64,000 bases of DNA from CAVVAL01 sp963740215 (GCA_963740215.1 CAVUDJ010000019.1:2166239-2230238), one strand, 5' to 3'. Positions 1-9,471 are shown, numbered from the stretch's first letter. Numbers and translations: made by a program. The notes: generated from the sequence alone by a model not told the origin.

Positions 1-297
1 TGGGACATCAACCGCGCCAACGCCCACTTCCGCCCCTACGGCATCCGGCACCGCCAAGCGTCGCCCCGCCGCCCGCGCAGCGGCCCGGGCAGCCTCAGCC
101 CCGCGGAGACCACCATCGCCGAGCTCGTCGCGCAGGGCCTGTCCAACCCCGAGATCGCCGACCGGCTATTCCTGTCGCGCCGCACCGTGCAGACCCACGT
201 CTCCCACATCCTGGCCAAACTCGGCATGCAGTCCCGCGTGCAAATCGCTCGCGCGCAGGAAACGGCGCCTAGCTCAACAACGGACAGAGGTCGTTGA
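1..297 (+). CDS. LuxR-family regulator, 3' end only (truncated by window edge)
   Basis: This is the last 98 codons of a gene that begins before the window; frame 1 is open from base 1 to the TGA at 295-297. The visible protein is a C-terminal LuxR/NarL helix-turn-helix: LSPAETTIAELVAQGLSNPE, then IADRLFLSRRTVQTHVSHIL, then AKLGMQSRVQIARA. The segment before it (RPYGIRHRQASPRR) closely matches the region before the HTH of the large LuxR ATPase at 1324-4200 (RPYGIRRGSSGPRR). The missing part is therefore inferred to be the same AAA-type ATPase plus helical repeats. It would act as a DNA-binding transcription regulator in the cytoplasm; its targets are unknown. Confidence 0.85.
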   Translation, partial: WDINRANAHFRPYGIRHRQASPRRPRSGPGSLSPAETTIAELVAQGLSNPEIADRLFLSRRTVQTHVSHILAKLGMQSRVQIARAQETAPSSTTDRGR

Positions 298-498
298 CAT
301 CTCGGCGCGAACCGCAGGCGAGACTCCGTGGCGCAAACCGGTCTTGGTGACCGGCACGGCCGGGCAGCTACCTCGCTGCTTATCGGTACGCCAGTTGGCG
401 GATGCATCCCACCGGCCGACGCGGCAAGGTCTGAACTACGCCACACGTCCAGACTCGATCCACGTCCCGCCGCGGCCTGATCACAGGAGCGAGAAGTC

Positions 499-1320
499 AT
501 GGTCACTACCCCCGACAGCAGCCAGATCCCCGCCAGGCAGGCCGAAGAGGCTGCTCAGGCGAGCCGCGACGTGATCGAGAAGGCGTTCAGGCTGCTGGAG
601 GCATGGTGTCATCGCTCCGAGATACTGGGAGGCTCGGAGGTAGCTCGTCGCTCGGGTCTCGCCAATACGACCGCCTACCGACTGCTCGGCATCCTGGACT
701 CCGCAGCGGTGATCGAGCGCGTCGCCGGCGGTTACCGCATCGGCGACCGTCTTCGCGGGTTCACCGGGCTGCTCGCCCCGAGTCACCGGCCCGAGTTGCG
801 CGAGGCCACCCTTCCATTCCTCCAGGACCTGTACGTGCTCACCCACGAGACCGTCCACCTCGCGGTGCTCGACGGCGCCGACGTCCGCTGTGTGGAGAAG
901 CTCCACGGGCACCGGCGCAGCCCGTTGGTGTCCAGCGTCGGAGGCGCACTGCCTGCCGATTCCACGGCGCTCGGCAAGATCCTGCTCGCCTACTCGCCCG
1001 CCGCGACGCAGCGGCGCGTGCTGACCAAAGCTCTGGACGGCAACCCGGCCGCGACGGTCACCCAGCCGCTGCGACTCAACGCCGAGCTGCGCACGATCCT
1101 GCGCAACGGCGTCGCTTTCGATCGCCAGGGCACTCACCCGGACGTCAGCTGTGTCGCGGCTCCGGTTCTGAGCTCGGACAACGCGGTCGTCGCGGCCATT
1201 TCGATCAGCGGACCGAGCGAACGATTTGAGCCCGCCGCCGTGGTGGACCGGCTCCGCCGCGCGGCCAGGGGTGCCTCGCTCGCATTGACCGCCGTTGGTC
1301 TCCAAGCAGGTGCGGCGTAG
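499..1320 (+). CDS. IclR-family transcriptional regulator
   Basis: 273 aa, close to the usual IclR length. Residues about 20-85 form the winged helix-turn-helix (VIEKAFRLLEAW ... GLANTTAYRLLGILDSAAVI ... GGYRIGDRLRGF). Residues about 95-265 form the small-molecule-binding IclR effector domain, with the family-typical ALPADSTALGKILLAY segment and the Cys of the HPDVSCVAAPV motif. The ATG is preceded by AGGAGCGAGAAG at about 484-495, a good Shine-Dalgarno site. It sits next to an oligopeptide-type ABC operon and a large LuxR regulator, so it may regulate uptake or catabolism of that substrate; this is inference from position only. The next gene on the minus strand ends 3 bases past its stop. 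Confidence 0.93.
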   Translation: MVTTPDSSQIPARQAEEAAQASRDVIEKAFRLLEAWCHRSEILGGSEVARRSGLANTTAYRLLGILDSAAVIERVAGGYRIGDRLRGFTGLLAPSHRPELREATLPFLQDLYVLTHETVHLAVLDGADVRCVEKLHGHRRSPLVSSVGGALPADSTALGKILLAYSPAATQRRVLTKALDGNPAATVTQPLRLNAELRTILRNGVAFDRQGTHPDVSCVAAPVLSSDNAVVAAISISGPSERFEPAAVVDRLRRAARGASLALTAVGLQAGAA

Positions 1321-1323
1321 CGG

Positions 1324-4200
1324 TCACGCCCTCCTGCCCTTCAGTCCCAGGTTTTCCATCGCCTGGCGGGCGATCTCGACCCGCGAATGGACGTCGAGCT
1401 TGGTCAGGATGTTCTGCACGTGGGTCTGGATGGTGCGGCGTGACACGAACAGCTCGGCCGCGATATCGGGATTGGATCGGCCGTCGGCGACCAGCCTGGC
1501 CACGGCGAGTTCAGTCGGGGTCAGCGCCGCCCAACCGCTCGCGACGCCCCCCTGGGATCGCCGCGGCCCAGAACTGCCTCGCCGGATTCCGTAGGGGCGG
1601 ACCCGGACGTCCGCCCGGCGGAGGTCCCAGTTGGCGCCGAGGCGCGTGTAGATCTCATGCGCCTCGGCCAGTGCGGCGCGCGCTTCGATGACCTCCTCAC
1701 GCTGCGCCAGTACGACCGCCATATCCTCAAGGGTTTGCGCACGCTCGACGATCCGGCCGACCGAGCGATAGTGCTCGGCCACGGAGAGGAGAGCCGCGGC
1801 GTCGCCGTCGAGCAGACCACGGCAGCGGGTGGCGGCCGCGATGGCTCGGGCCGGCCTAGCCTCCCTCGCCGCAGCGGCGTTGCACATCTCGACCGCGGCG
1901 CGGGCGGTTGCAGTGTCGTCGAGGTCGAGCGCGAGTCGCACGACATCGGGAAGCCATTGGTGCCGCAGGAGCGTCCGCCCGAACGTGGGGTCGAGGATCG
2001 GAGACAGCACGGCGAGGGCACGTGCAGGGGCGCCGTCCCGCTCGGCTGCGAGTGACTCCGCCGCGAGCAGGAAGTCGCAGTTGTCCCGGTCACTGGCAGT
2101 GTGCAGGCCGAGGTCCAGGCCGGCTTGTAGCCGCGCTTGCGCGGTCTCGCGGTCGTCGCGGTGACCGGCGATCAGGGCGCTCGCGCCGTGCAACAGCAGC
2201 AGCAGCGAGTGCGCCCGCAGGCCGACGTTGGTTGGCTCGGAGAGGTCCTCGGACGCGACGCCGAGGTCGACTAGCGCGTCGTCCCACCGCCCGACCCAGT
2301 AGTGGTATACACCCGCGGCGATGTGCAATTGCGACTGGTGCGCACCGCCCGCCCGGTCGGCGAGCTCGCGCACCGCTCGCAAGGTGGCGTCGGCGTCGTC
2401 CATGCGGTCCAGGTTCTGCAGGACGAAAACACGGTGATCCAGCAGAACAGTCCGCAGGTCGGACAAGTTCGCGTCCTCCCCGACGGCGGCAAGCCCCCTG
2501 TCCACCACAGCGAGCGCCTCAGGGTAGTCCCTGCTGGCGGCGTGGACGAAGTACAGACTGCTCAGCGCGTGACCTACAGCGAACCGGTCTCCGACGTCCT
2601 CCCCCATCGCGACGGCCAGAGTGGCGGCCTCCTGCGCGGCGTCCACATCTCCACGGCCCTCGGCCAGGATCAGCGACCGCAGTGCCTGCAGCCGCGCCGC
2701 CCACGGGCTCGGTACGGACGGCGCCGCGAGCGCGTCGTCGACCGCGGCCAACGCCTCCTCGGTGCGGCCACCGCGGTGCAATGCGTAGCCGAGGATCCAG
2801 TGCATCTGGCCGGCACGCCACGGGTCCCGCGTGTAGGCGAGCACCAGGCGGGCCCTCGCCTCGGTCTGGCCGATCCGGCCCAGCCGGAACTGGACGGTAG
2901 CGAGGTGGGCGGTGAGCACCTGCCGCTGGTCGTCGTCGACGCGGGAGTCGGCAACGGCCCGCTCCATCAGGTCGGCGGCGATGAGCGGAGCCCGTGTCGC
3001 CAGGATTTCGCCGTTCTCAATGAGCCACCCCACTCCCCAGCGGTCGACCGGGGCCGCCAGCAGATGCTCGGCCACCCGCTCGGTAGCCGCGCCCGACTCG
3101 GCCAGCGCCTGCGCTGCCTTGCGATGCAGCGCCACGCGCATGGCCTGCGGGATCGCCTCGTACAGCGTCCGCCGGATCAATGGGGACCGGAATCTGAGCC
3201 TGGGCCCGGCCTCGGCCACCACGCCTGCGGCGGTCGCCTCGGCTATTACCGTTACGAGCTCGGTCGCCGACCTGCCCGCCACCACGGCCAGGTCGGTGAC
3301 GGTGAACTCCTGGCCAAGCAACGCGGCCCAGCGCAGCGAGTCCGCTGCCTCCGGTGAGAGGGATCTGAGCCTTTGCTGCACCGCTGATGCAAGCGAGATC
3401 GGAGCGTGGAACCCGTCCACTTGCAGCTCTGCCGTGCCCTTCACGACCACGGCGCCCCCAGCCAACATGGCGTGGATCATCTCGCACAGGTAGAGCGGAT
3501 TCCCGGCCGCCTGTCCGGACAACCTGCGCAACTCGGCGCCGGGCGAAGCTCCAACAAGCTGGGCTACGAGCTCGTGCGCGGCGTCGTCAGCCAACGGTCC
3601 CAGTTCGATCAGCATGCCGTGGCGATCCTTCACGGTCCGCCGCAGCAGTTCGACCTCGGTGCGCGGCGGCACCGGTCGATGGGCGCCGACCAGAAGTAGC
3701 GGCAACTGCGCTACCACACTCGCGAGCCGAGTCCACGTCAGCAGGCTTGCCTCGTCGGCCCACTGGAGATCGTCAACAACGATGACCACGGGTGAGACGG
3801 CGCACTGTTGGTCGACCAGCCGTAGCAGTCGCTCAACCGCGGCCGCCACCGGGTCTCCCGCCCCTGGCGGTCCGACCAGGCGCTCCCCGCGCAGCAGCGC
3901 GGCAATCTCTGCCCGCGGCGGGTCGGTGCTACGTGCGTCGACTCCGAGACAGTCCAGCATCACCCGCAACGGGAAACGTTGACCCATCTGCTCGTCGGCT
4001 GCGGCCCACTGGAGTTGGCAGCCGAGCAGCCCCGCGTCGGCCAACGCCGCCGACATCAACGCCGACTTGCCGATCCCTGGTTCACCCTCCACCAGGGCCA
4101 GACCGCCCCGACCGCGGGCCACCGCGGCGAGCGCATCGCGCAACTGCCCCACCTCGGCGTCGCGGCCGACAATTCGACCCTGGCCGGGTCTTGACGCCAC
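1324..4200 (-). CDS. Large ATP-binding LuxR-family regulator (LAL/MalT type)
   Basis: About 958 aa from a GTG at 4200; an in-frame ATG at 4305 would add 35 Arg/Ala-rich residues. The longest open frame runs to 4575 but would overlap the divergent permease gene. Order: Walker A GEPGIGKS in the first 50 residues, a Walker B-like VVIVVDDLQWADE, a long TPR-like helical region rich in Ala/Leu, then a C-terminal LuxR HTH (LTPTELAVARLVADGRSNPD ... SRRTIQTHVQNILTKLDVHS). Members of this family bind ATP and an inducer, then activate nearby transport or secondary-metabolism genes. It is transcribed away from the ABC operon starting at 4351, so the 150-base gap may hold both promoters. It is paralogous to the truncated gene at 1-297. 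Confidence 0.88.
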   Translation of the reverse strand: MASRPGQGRIVGRDAEVGQLRDALAAVARGRGGLALVEGEPGIGKSALMSAALADAGLLGCQLQWAAADEQMGQRFPLRVMLDCLGVDARSTDPPRAEIAALLRGERLVGPPGAGDPVAAAVERLLRLVDQQCAVSPVVIVVDDLQWADEASLLTWTRLASVVAQLPLLLVGAHRPVPPRTEVELLRRTVKDRHGMLIELGPLADDAAHELVAQLVGASPGAELRRLSGQAAGNPLYLCEMIHAMLAGGAVVVKGTAELQVDGFHAPISLASAVQQRLRSLSPEAADSLRWAALLGQEFTVTDLAVVAGRSATELVTVIAEATAAGVVAEAGPRLRFRSPLIRRTLYEAIPQAMRVALHRKAAQALAESGAATERVAEHLLAAPVDRWGVGWLIENGEILATRAPLIAADLMERAVADSRVDDDQRQVLTAHLATVQFRLGRIGQTEARARLVLAYTRDPWRAGQMHWILGYALHRGGRTEEALAAVDDALAAPSVPSPWAARLQALRSLILAEGRGDVDAAQEAATLAVAMGEDVGDRFAVGHALSSLYFVHAASRDYPEALAVVDRGLAAVGEDANLSDLRTVLLDHRVFVLQNLDRMDDADATLRAVRELADRAGGAHQSQLHIAAGVYHYWVGRWDDALVDLGVASEDLSEPTNVGLRAHSLLLLLHGASALIAGHRDDRETAQARLQAGLDLGLHTASDRDNCDFLLAAESLAAERDGAPARALAVLSPILDPTFGRTLLRHQWLPDVVRLALDLDDTATARAAVEMCNAAAAREARPARAIAAATRCRGLLDGDAAALLSVAEHYRSVGRIVERAQTLEDMAVVLAQREEVIEARAALAEAHEIYTRLGANWDLRRADVRVRPYGIRRGSSGPRRSQGGVASGWAALTPTELAVARLVADGRSNPDIAAELFVSRRTIQTHVQNILTKLDVHSRVEIARQAMENLGLKGRRA

Positions 4201-4350
4201 GTTTCCAGCATAGGCTGACGCCCGAGTCCACGGGATCGCGCAAGCACGTCGGCGGGCACGCGCTGCCTCGCGAACAACGTAGGCTCGATCTCGTTCACGA
4301 GTCATGCCCTGCTGTGTGTCGGCACGAGAGGACATCCAAGGGGGTAGTTG

Positions 4351-5286
4351 GTGACTGTGCAACATCGGTCTCCTCGTCGCCTCGCCTGGGACAGACTCAC
4401 CCGCGACACGACGGCGTTGGCCGGTGGATTCGTCTTGGCGATGTTCGCGTGCGTGGCGATCTACGCCGATCTGATCTCGGCGCTGTACGGCGTCGGCAAG
4501 GACGACGCTTTCCCCGAACTGCTCGACGACTACGGGTTTCCGTATGGTGCCTTGGGCGGAGTGAGTGCGGAGCACTGGTTTGGCATAGAGCCAGGCGTCG
4601 GCCGCGACGTCTTCATTCAGCTCGTCTACGGCGCCCGCACATCGCTGGGCATCGCAGGCGTCAGCGCCCTACTGGCCGTGGTCATCGGGACGGTCGTCGG
4701 CATGGTCGCGGGCCATCTGGGCGGCTGGGTCGACTCCTTTCTAACCTGGCTCATCGACTTGTTCCTCGCTTTTCCCTTCGTCATCCTGGCGCTGGCGGTA
4801 GTGCCCATCATTAACGGGACCATCACCGGCAACGCGCAGTTGTCACCCGATCCGTCGGTACGCATAGTCTCGGTGGTGATCGTCCTGGTCGCATTCGGCT
4901 GGATGGGCACTGCTCGCCTCGTGCGCGGGCAGGTCCTGTCCCTCCGCGAGCGGGAGTTCGTCGACGCGGCGCGCGTGGCGGGCGCCGGTGTCGGGAGCAT
5001 CCTGTTCCGCGAGCTCCTCCCTAACCTGTGGAGTCCCATCCTGGTGACCCTCTCGATGTCGCTGCCTGCGTTCATCCAGGTGGAGGCGGCGCTGTCCTTC
5101 CTCAGCATCGGGGTCACCGAGCCCGTGCCCGACTGGGGCCGGATGATCTTCTACAGCATCCCGTACGCGCGCAGCGACTGGGCCTTCACGTTCTTCGCCG
5201 GTTCGGCGCTCTTTGCGCTCGTCCTGGCGGCCAACCTCGTCGGCGATGCGGTTCGCGACGCACTCGATCCGAGGATCGCGCGATGA
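4351..5286 (+). CDS. ABC transporter permease, dipeptide/oligopeptide type (DppC-like)
   Basis: 311 aa integral membrane protein with about six hydrophobic segments, the BPD_transp_1 permease fold and the EAA-loop signature near the C-terminus (REFVDAARVAGAGVGSILF followed by ELLPNLWSPI). The GTG at 4351 is preferred over the TTG at 4348 because AAGGGGG at about 4338-4344 is then correctly spaced. It is the first gene of a four-gene operon: its stop overlaps the ATG of the next permease (ATGA). It would form the membrane channel of an importer for peptides, opines or a similar ligand. No substrate-binding protein gene is present in or near the operon, so the ligand cannot be guessed. Confidence 0.92.
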   Translation: MTVQHRSPRRLAWDRLTRDTTALAGGFVLAMFACVAIYADLISALYGVGKDDAFPELLDDYGFPYGALGGVSAEHWFGIEPGVGRDVFIQLVYGARTSLGIAGVSALLAVVIGTVVGMVAGHLGGWVDSFLTWLIDLFLAFPFVILALAVVPIINGTITGNAQLSPDPSVRIVSVVIVLVAFGWMGTARLVRGQVLSLREREFVDAARVAGAGVGSILFRELLPNLWSPILVTLSMSLPAFIQVEAALSFLSIGVTEPVPDWGRMIFYSIPYARSDWAFTFFAGSALFALVLAANLVGDAVRDALDPRIAR

Positions 5287-6290
5287 GGGCGGGCTGGGAG
5301 GGCGCGCTCCGCTACCTGGTGCGTCGGCTGTCAATCTCCGTCGTCACCCTCGCCGCCGTGAGCGTGGGGACGTTCGGTCTGTTCTTCGCGATCCCGGCCG
5401 ATCCGGCCGCGCTGCAGTGCGGCCAGCAGTGCACGCCCGCGCAGCACGAGCAGGTCAGGCACACCCTCGGACTCGATCGCCCTCTGCCCGAGCAGTACGT
5501 AGAGTTCATGGCCGGCATCGTCGCGGGCCGCACGATCACCACCGAAGACACCGTCACTGAGTGCTCAGCACCATGCCTCGGCTACTCGTTCCGGACGTTC
5601 GAGCCGGTCACCGACATGATTGCCCGTTCGCTCCCGATCACCATGAGCCTGGTGGTCGGGGCTGCCGTGCTGTGGCTCACGCTCGGGATCGCCATCGGAA
5701 TCCTCGCGGCCTCACGGCAGGGTACGTGGATCGACCGGGCGGCCATCGGCACCGCCGTCGCCGCCGCGTCGACCCAGACGTTCTTCGTCGGACTAATGCT
5801 GCAGGTCGTGTTCGTCTACTGGCTCGGCTGGCTCCCGCTGCCCTCCTACACCAGCCCGTTCGACGATCCCCAGGCGTGGTTCACGGGGCTGCTGCTCCCA
5901 TGGATCACGCTCGCGTCGCTCTTCGCCGCCGCGTACGCGCGGTTCACGCGCGCCGAGCTGCTCAACACCTTCTCCGAGGACTTCGTGCTGGTCGCCCGCG
6001 CGAAAGGTCTCCCCAAGCGTTCGGTCGTCCGGCACTCGTTGCGCGCATCCATGATGCCGATCGTCACCATCGCCGGGCTCGACGTCGGCGCACTGCTGGG
6101 TGGTGCGGCGATCACCGAGACCGTCTTCGGGCTGCCCGGTATCGGCAACATCTCCGTGCAGGCCACCCAGGAGCTGAACCTTCCGGTGGTGATGGGCACT
6201 GTGCTCCTCGCCGCGTTCTTCGTGGTGATGGCGAACCTGGTCACGGACCTGCTCTACGTCATCGTCGACCCCCGGGTCCGGCTGCGATGA
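5283..6290 (+). CDS. ABC transporter permease, dipeptide/oligopeptide type (DppB-like)
   Basis: 335 aa. The start is the ATG at 5283 within the ATGA overlap with the upstream permease; the reading frame is open further upstream but that part lies inside the previous gene. The sequence shows an N-terminal membrane anchor (LSISVVTLAAVSVGTFGLFF), an extracellular loop with paired cysteines (CGQQC and a later CSAPC), five more membrane segments, and the EAA loop (FVLVARAKGLPKRSVVRHSL). It pairs with the DppC-like subunit to form the heterodimeric pore. The two Cys pairs in the outer loop are unusual in detail but loop insertions are common in this subfamily. It is translationally coupled to the next gene through ATGA at 6287. 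Confidence 0.92.
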   Translation: MRAGWEGALRYLVRRLSISVVTLAAVSVGTFGLFFAIPADPAALQCGQQCTPAQHEQVRHTLGLDRPLPEQYVEFMAGIVAGRTITTEDTVTECSAPCLGYSFRTFEPVTDMIARSLPITMSLVVGAAVLWLTLGIAIGILAASRQGTWIDRAAIGTAVAAASTQTFFVGLMLQVVFVYWLGWLPLPSYTSPFDDPQAWFTGLLLPWITLASLFAAAYARFTRAELLNTFSEDFVLVARAKGLPKRSVVRHSLRASMMPIVTIAGLDVGALLGGAAITETVFGLPGIGNISVQATQELNLPVVMGTVLLAAFFVVMANLVTDLLYVIVDPRVRLR

Positions 6291-7273
6291 GCTACCTCGC
6301 CGTCAACGACCTGACGATCGAGTTCCGCACGCCGACGGGAGCGCTCCGCGCCGTCGACAGGCTCTCCTTCGCCGTCGAGAGGGAGCGCACGCTCGGCATC
6401 GTCGGCGAGTCCGGCTGCGGGAAGACTGCCGCCGCGTATGCCGTCACAGGTTTGCACGATCCGCGGCGCACGTCCGTAACCGGCGAGGTGCTGCTGGATG
6501 GACAGCAGGTCACGGGCCTCGACGATCGCCGGATGCGGGCCGTGCGCGGTCGCCAGGTTGGCATGGTCTTCCAGGATCCGACCATGTCGCTACACCCGTT
6601 CTACCCGGTCGGCCGGCAGGTCGCGGAGGCTTACCGCGCACACACGACGGCGTCCAGGTCCGCCGCTCGGCAGCGTGCCATCGACTACCTCGACCTGGTC
6701 GGCATACCGGAGGCTGCGCGGCGGTTCCACGCCTACCCGCACGAGCTCTCCGGCGGGATGCGACAGCGGGTCATGATCGCAATGGCCGTCATCTGCGAGC
6801 CCGCGCTGCTGATCGCCGACGAGCCAACGACTGCGCTCGACGTCACCGTGCAGGCGCAGATACTCGCGTTGCTGCAACAGCTCCAGGACGAACTCGGCAT
6901 GGCCATCGTCTACATCTCCCACGACCTGGCCGTCGTGCGCCAGATCGCCGACCAGGTCCTAGTCATGTACGCGGGCCGGTGCGTCGAGCTCGGCCCCACC
7001 AGCGCCGTGCTGCACGACCCGAGGCATCCGTACACGCGGGGCCTGCTGAACTCCACCCCGCGGCTGACCGACGATCGCGACTCGCCGCTGGCACCGATTC
7101 CTGGTAGCCCGCCCTCACCGGCGGAGCGGCCCGCCGGTTGCGCCTTCCGGCCACGCTGCCCTTACGCCGACATCGTCGGCAGCCGCGCCGCGGAGGAGCA
7201 GCCTGAGCTGCGGCTGGTGCCAGGCACCACCGACCATCGCGTCGCCTGCCACCTGGAGCATGTGGCGTGGTAG
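6287..7273 (+). CDS. ABC transporter ATP-binding protein, oligopeptide type (DppD-like)
   Basis: 328 aa. Walker A is GESGCGKT, the Q-loop lies in GMVFQDP, the signature is LSGGMRQR, Walker B is LLIADEP and the switch His is in YISHDLAVVRQ. The C-terminal oligopeptide/dipeptide transporter extension is present with the CAFRPRCPYAD cysteine motif. It would hydrolyse ATP to drive import through the two permeases encoded just upstream. The start lies in an ATGA overlap at 6287, and the gene overlaps the next ATPase by 7 bases. In the second half of the signature it has GGM rather than GGQ, a common variant in DppD proteins. Confidence 0.94.
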   Translation: MSYLAVNDLTIEFRTPTGALRAVDRLSFAVERERTLGIVGESGCGKTAAAYAVTGLHDPRRTSVTGEVLLDGQQVTGLDDRRMRAVRGRQVGMVFQDPTMSLHPFYPVGRQVAEAYRAHTTASRSAARQRAIDYLDLVGIPEAARRFHAYPHELSGGMRQRVMIAMAVICEPALLIADEPTTALDVTVQAQILALLQQLQDELGMAIVYISHDLAVVRQIADQVLVMYAGRCVELGPTSAVLHDPRHPYTRGLLNSTPRLTDDRDSPLAPIPGSPPSPAERPAGCAFRPRCPYADIVGSRAAEEQPELRLVPGTTDHRVACHLEHVAW

Positions 7274-8280
7274 GCCGGCCGCTCCTCGAAACCCGCGGGC
7301 TGGTGAAGGACTTCCCCGCGCGGGCGGGCCTGCTCGGCCTGCGGCGGACGGCCGTCCGGGCCGTGGACGACGTGGACCTCGCGGTCGAGGCCGGTCAGAC
7401 GCTGGCCCTGGTGGGCGAGTCCGGATCCGGCAAGACGACCACGGCACGGATGGTCGCCGGCCTCCTCCCACCGACGGCCGGGCAGATCACGTTCGACGGC
7501 GAGGAGGTCTGGCGGGGCGGGCGCCGCGTCCCCGGCCGGCCGCGGAACGAGATCCAGATGATCTTCCAGAGCCCGTACTCTTCGCTGAACCCTCGGCGGA
7601 CGGCGGGCGCCAGCATCGCCATGCCCCTACGCGCGGCGGGCTGGCACGACCGCACCCAGCTCCGCCGGCGGGTCCGGGAGATGCTGGACGTGGTCGGTCT
7701 CGCCGCCGACTGCGCAATCCGGTATCCGCACGAGCTGTCGGGTGGCCAGCGTCAGCGGGTGGGCATCGCCCGAGCGCTGATCGTCAATCCTCGGCTGGTC
7801 GTCGCGGACGAGCCAGTCGCCGCGCTAGATGTGTCCGTGCAGGCGCAGATCATCAACCTCCTCGGCGAGCTTCAACGCGAACTCGGCATTGCCTACCTCC
7901 TCATCGCTCACGATCTGGCGGTCGTGCGCCAGCTCGCGGACCGGGTGGCGATCATGTACCGGGGGCGGATCGTCGAGATCGGTGATCCGTACGCGGTCTA
8001 CCGCCACCCCGCCCACCCGTACACCTCGGCCCTTCTCTCCGCGGTTCCGGACCTCGAAGGCGCCACCCCGCGGATCCGCCTGCGAGATCCCCCGACGAGC
8101 ACCCACCTGCGAGACCCTCTCACGAGCCCCCAAGGCGGCTGTCCGTTCCGTAGCAGGTGCTGGAAGGCCCAGCACATCTGCGGCACGGAGGCTCCTCTCC
8201 TCACACCCCAGCCCACCGGACAACTCGCGGCGTGCCACTTTCCACCGGACACCGCAGCGACCTCTCCCCACAAGCGGTAA
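7267..8280 (+). CDS. ABC transporter ATP-binding protein, oligopeptide type (DppF-like)
   Basis: 337 aa from GTG at 7267, with TGGAGC upstream acting as ribosome site inside the preceding gene. Walker A GESGSGKT, Q-loop MIFQSP, signature LSGGQRQR, Walker B LVVADEP, H-loop LIAHDLAVVRQ, and a C-terminal CPFRSRCWKAQHICG motif typical of the DppF/OppF branch. A short internal near-repeat (LRDPPTSTH then LRDPLTSPQ) sits before that motif. It is the second ATPase of the importer and the last gene of the operon; 99 bases separate its stop from the convergent gene at 8380. Confidence 0.94.
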   Translation: MVGRPLLETRGLVKDFPARAGLLGLRRTAVRAVDDVDLAVEAGQTLALVGESGSGKTTTARMVAGLLPPTAGQITFDGEEVWRGGRRVPGRPRNEIQMIFQSPYSSLNPRRTAGASIAMPLRAAGWHDRTQLRRRVREMLDVVGLAADCAIRYPHELSGGQRQRVGIARALIVNPRLVVADEPVAALDVSVQAQIINLLGELQRELGIAYLLIAHDLAVVRQLADRVAIMYRGRIVEIGDPYAVYRHPAHPYTSALLSAVPDLEGATPRIRLRDPPTSTHLRDPLTSPQGGCPFRSRCWKAQHICGTEAPLLTPQPTGQLAACHFPPDTAATSPHKR

Positions 8281-8379
8281 CGCACGAGCGGCGGACTCGC
8301 GGTGCATGATGAACGAGGTCGACATCGAGCCGGGACCCGGCCTCGCGACGCGCTCTGAAACCGCTCCGGGACAGCAGCT

Positions 8380-9207
8380 CTAGACGCCGCGCCAGGCCTG
8401 CATCCGGCGCAGCCGCAGGTGCGTGTCGATGATGTCGGACGACGCGCTCTCGATCGATCGGTAGATGCCCCACTTCGGACGGACGTAGTTGCCGGAACCG
8501 CTGCCCTCGTCGGGAATCCGCACGCCGGACCGGCTGGAGTCGACGACCACAGGTGCGCCGTCCCCGGAGCCGTTGCGCACCACGAAGCGCCCGGTGCCGC
8601 TCGGTCCCATGCGGAACGTCAGGTCGATCGTGATCCACTTCTCCCGCAGTGGCGCCAGGTCCGTGGCCCCGATGTCCGGCGATCCGGAGGTGCTGAACGC
8701 CCGCAGCCTCATCCGTTCGGCTCCGCCGACGCGGCTCAGCGACAGCGTGACCCACGGTCCCCCGTTGGTGGCCGGCGTCTTGAGCTGGAAGATATGCGAG
8801 AACCTGCTGGTGGCGTGCAGGGTCGACGGCATGAACATCTCGTAGCGGAACCGCCAGGTCTCGCCGTCCACCGGCTTGAGCAGGGTGCTGCCCTCCCGCA
8901 TGCCCTTGGACTCCTGGCGCTGACGGTCACCGCCGCCCGTCGTGTCCCGGTCGCGGCGGTGCATGTAGAACCAGATCTCGCTGTCTCGGCTGACGATGTG
9001 GTCGAAGCCCGGGTGGGAGTTGCCACGATCCTCCTCCAGGCCCTCGAAGATCCCTACGCCCTGGGCGCCGATGTCCGGGTTCCAGACCAGCGTCGGCGCC
9101 GCCACGGCGGCCCGGCCCAGCGCGAGCGGACCGGCGACCGTGGCGAGCCCGAGGGTGCCGAGCACCGCCCGGCGGCTGTAACCGTTCGGAGTGGGCACGT
9201 CGGCCAT
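8380..9207 (-). CDS. Tat-exported polysaccharide-lyase-like protein
   Basis: 275 aa. The ATG at 9207 follows an excellent ribosome site (AAGGAGGCGAGGAGC). The N-terminus has a twin-arginine signal (YSRRAVLGTLGLATVAGPLA) ending near an Ala-rich cleavage site. The mature part resembles the jelly-roll fold of heparin-lyase-like proteins: SHPGFDHIVSRDSEIWFYMH, a KGMREGSTLLKP segment, WRFRYEMFMP, and FSHIFQLK followed by a beta-rich C-terminus. I recognise the pattern as the actinobacterial Tat pathway protein related to the polysaccharide lyase family PF14099, but catalytic residues are not certain. It is probably secreted and acts on environmental polysaccharide. It is monocistronic. Confidence 0.75.
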   Translation of the reverse strand: MADVPTPNGYSRRAVLGTLGLATVAGPLALGRAAVAAPTLVWNPDIGAQGVGIFEGLEEDRGNSHPGFDHIVSRDSEIWFYMHRRDRDTTGGGDRQRQESKGMREGSTLLKPVDGETWRFRYEMFMPSTLHATSRFSHIFQLKTPATNGGPWVTLSLSRVGGAERMRLRAFSTSGSPDIGATDLAPLREKWITIDLTFRMGPSGTGRFVVRNGSGDGAPVVVDSSRSGVRIPDEGSGSGNYVRPKWGIYRSIESASSDIIDTHLRLRRMQAWRGV

Positions 9208-9405
9208 GCTCCTCGCCTCCTTGCCATTCGATGCGCCCTGCAATGAGCGCTTTGTTACGAAAAGATTTCGAGATGGCAACACGATTGGTGCCCATATGTC
9301 AATGAATTCGGCTCACGCTTGCCGTGTGACGGAATTAGGGTCTTTGTCGCAATTGGACCATCGGGCGAGCGTGCAGGATCCTGCGGCCTATAGCCAACCT
9401 GATGG

Positions 9406-9453
9406 ATTTGGGCGATCTTTCTGGCGCTATAGCGCCAGAAAGATCGCCCAAAT
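9406..9453. repeat. P1 repeat copy 1: 48-bp perfect palindrome
   Basis: A perfect 48-bp palindrome with 24-bp arms and no loop; each arm contains GGGCGATCTTTCTGGCGC and the centre is CTATAG. Near-identical copies lie at 18186-18233 and 54800-54843. It forms the right border of the gap upstream of the Tat protein gene and the left border of a decayed TetR/RibD locus, where the broken TetR frame terminates inside it. It could be a bidirectional terminator, but no intact gene ends here. Confidence 0.95.
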
Positions 9454-9471
9454 CGCGGGCGGGCCGGACTC

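Noticed and set aside
294..325. TTGACA at 294-299 as promoter of the IclR gene
   Set aside because: No acceptable -10 hexamer follows at 16 to 19 bases, and the site overlaps the stop codon of the preceding gene.
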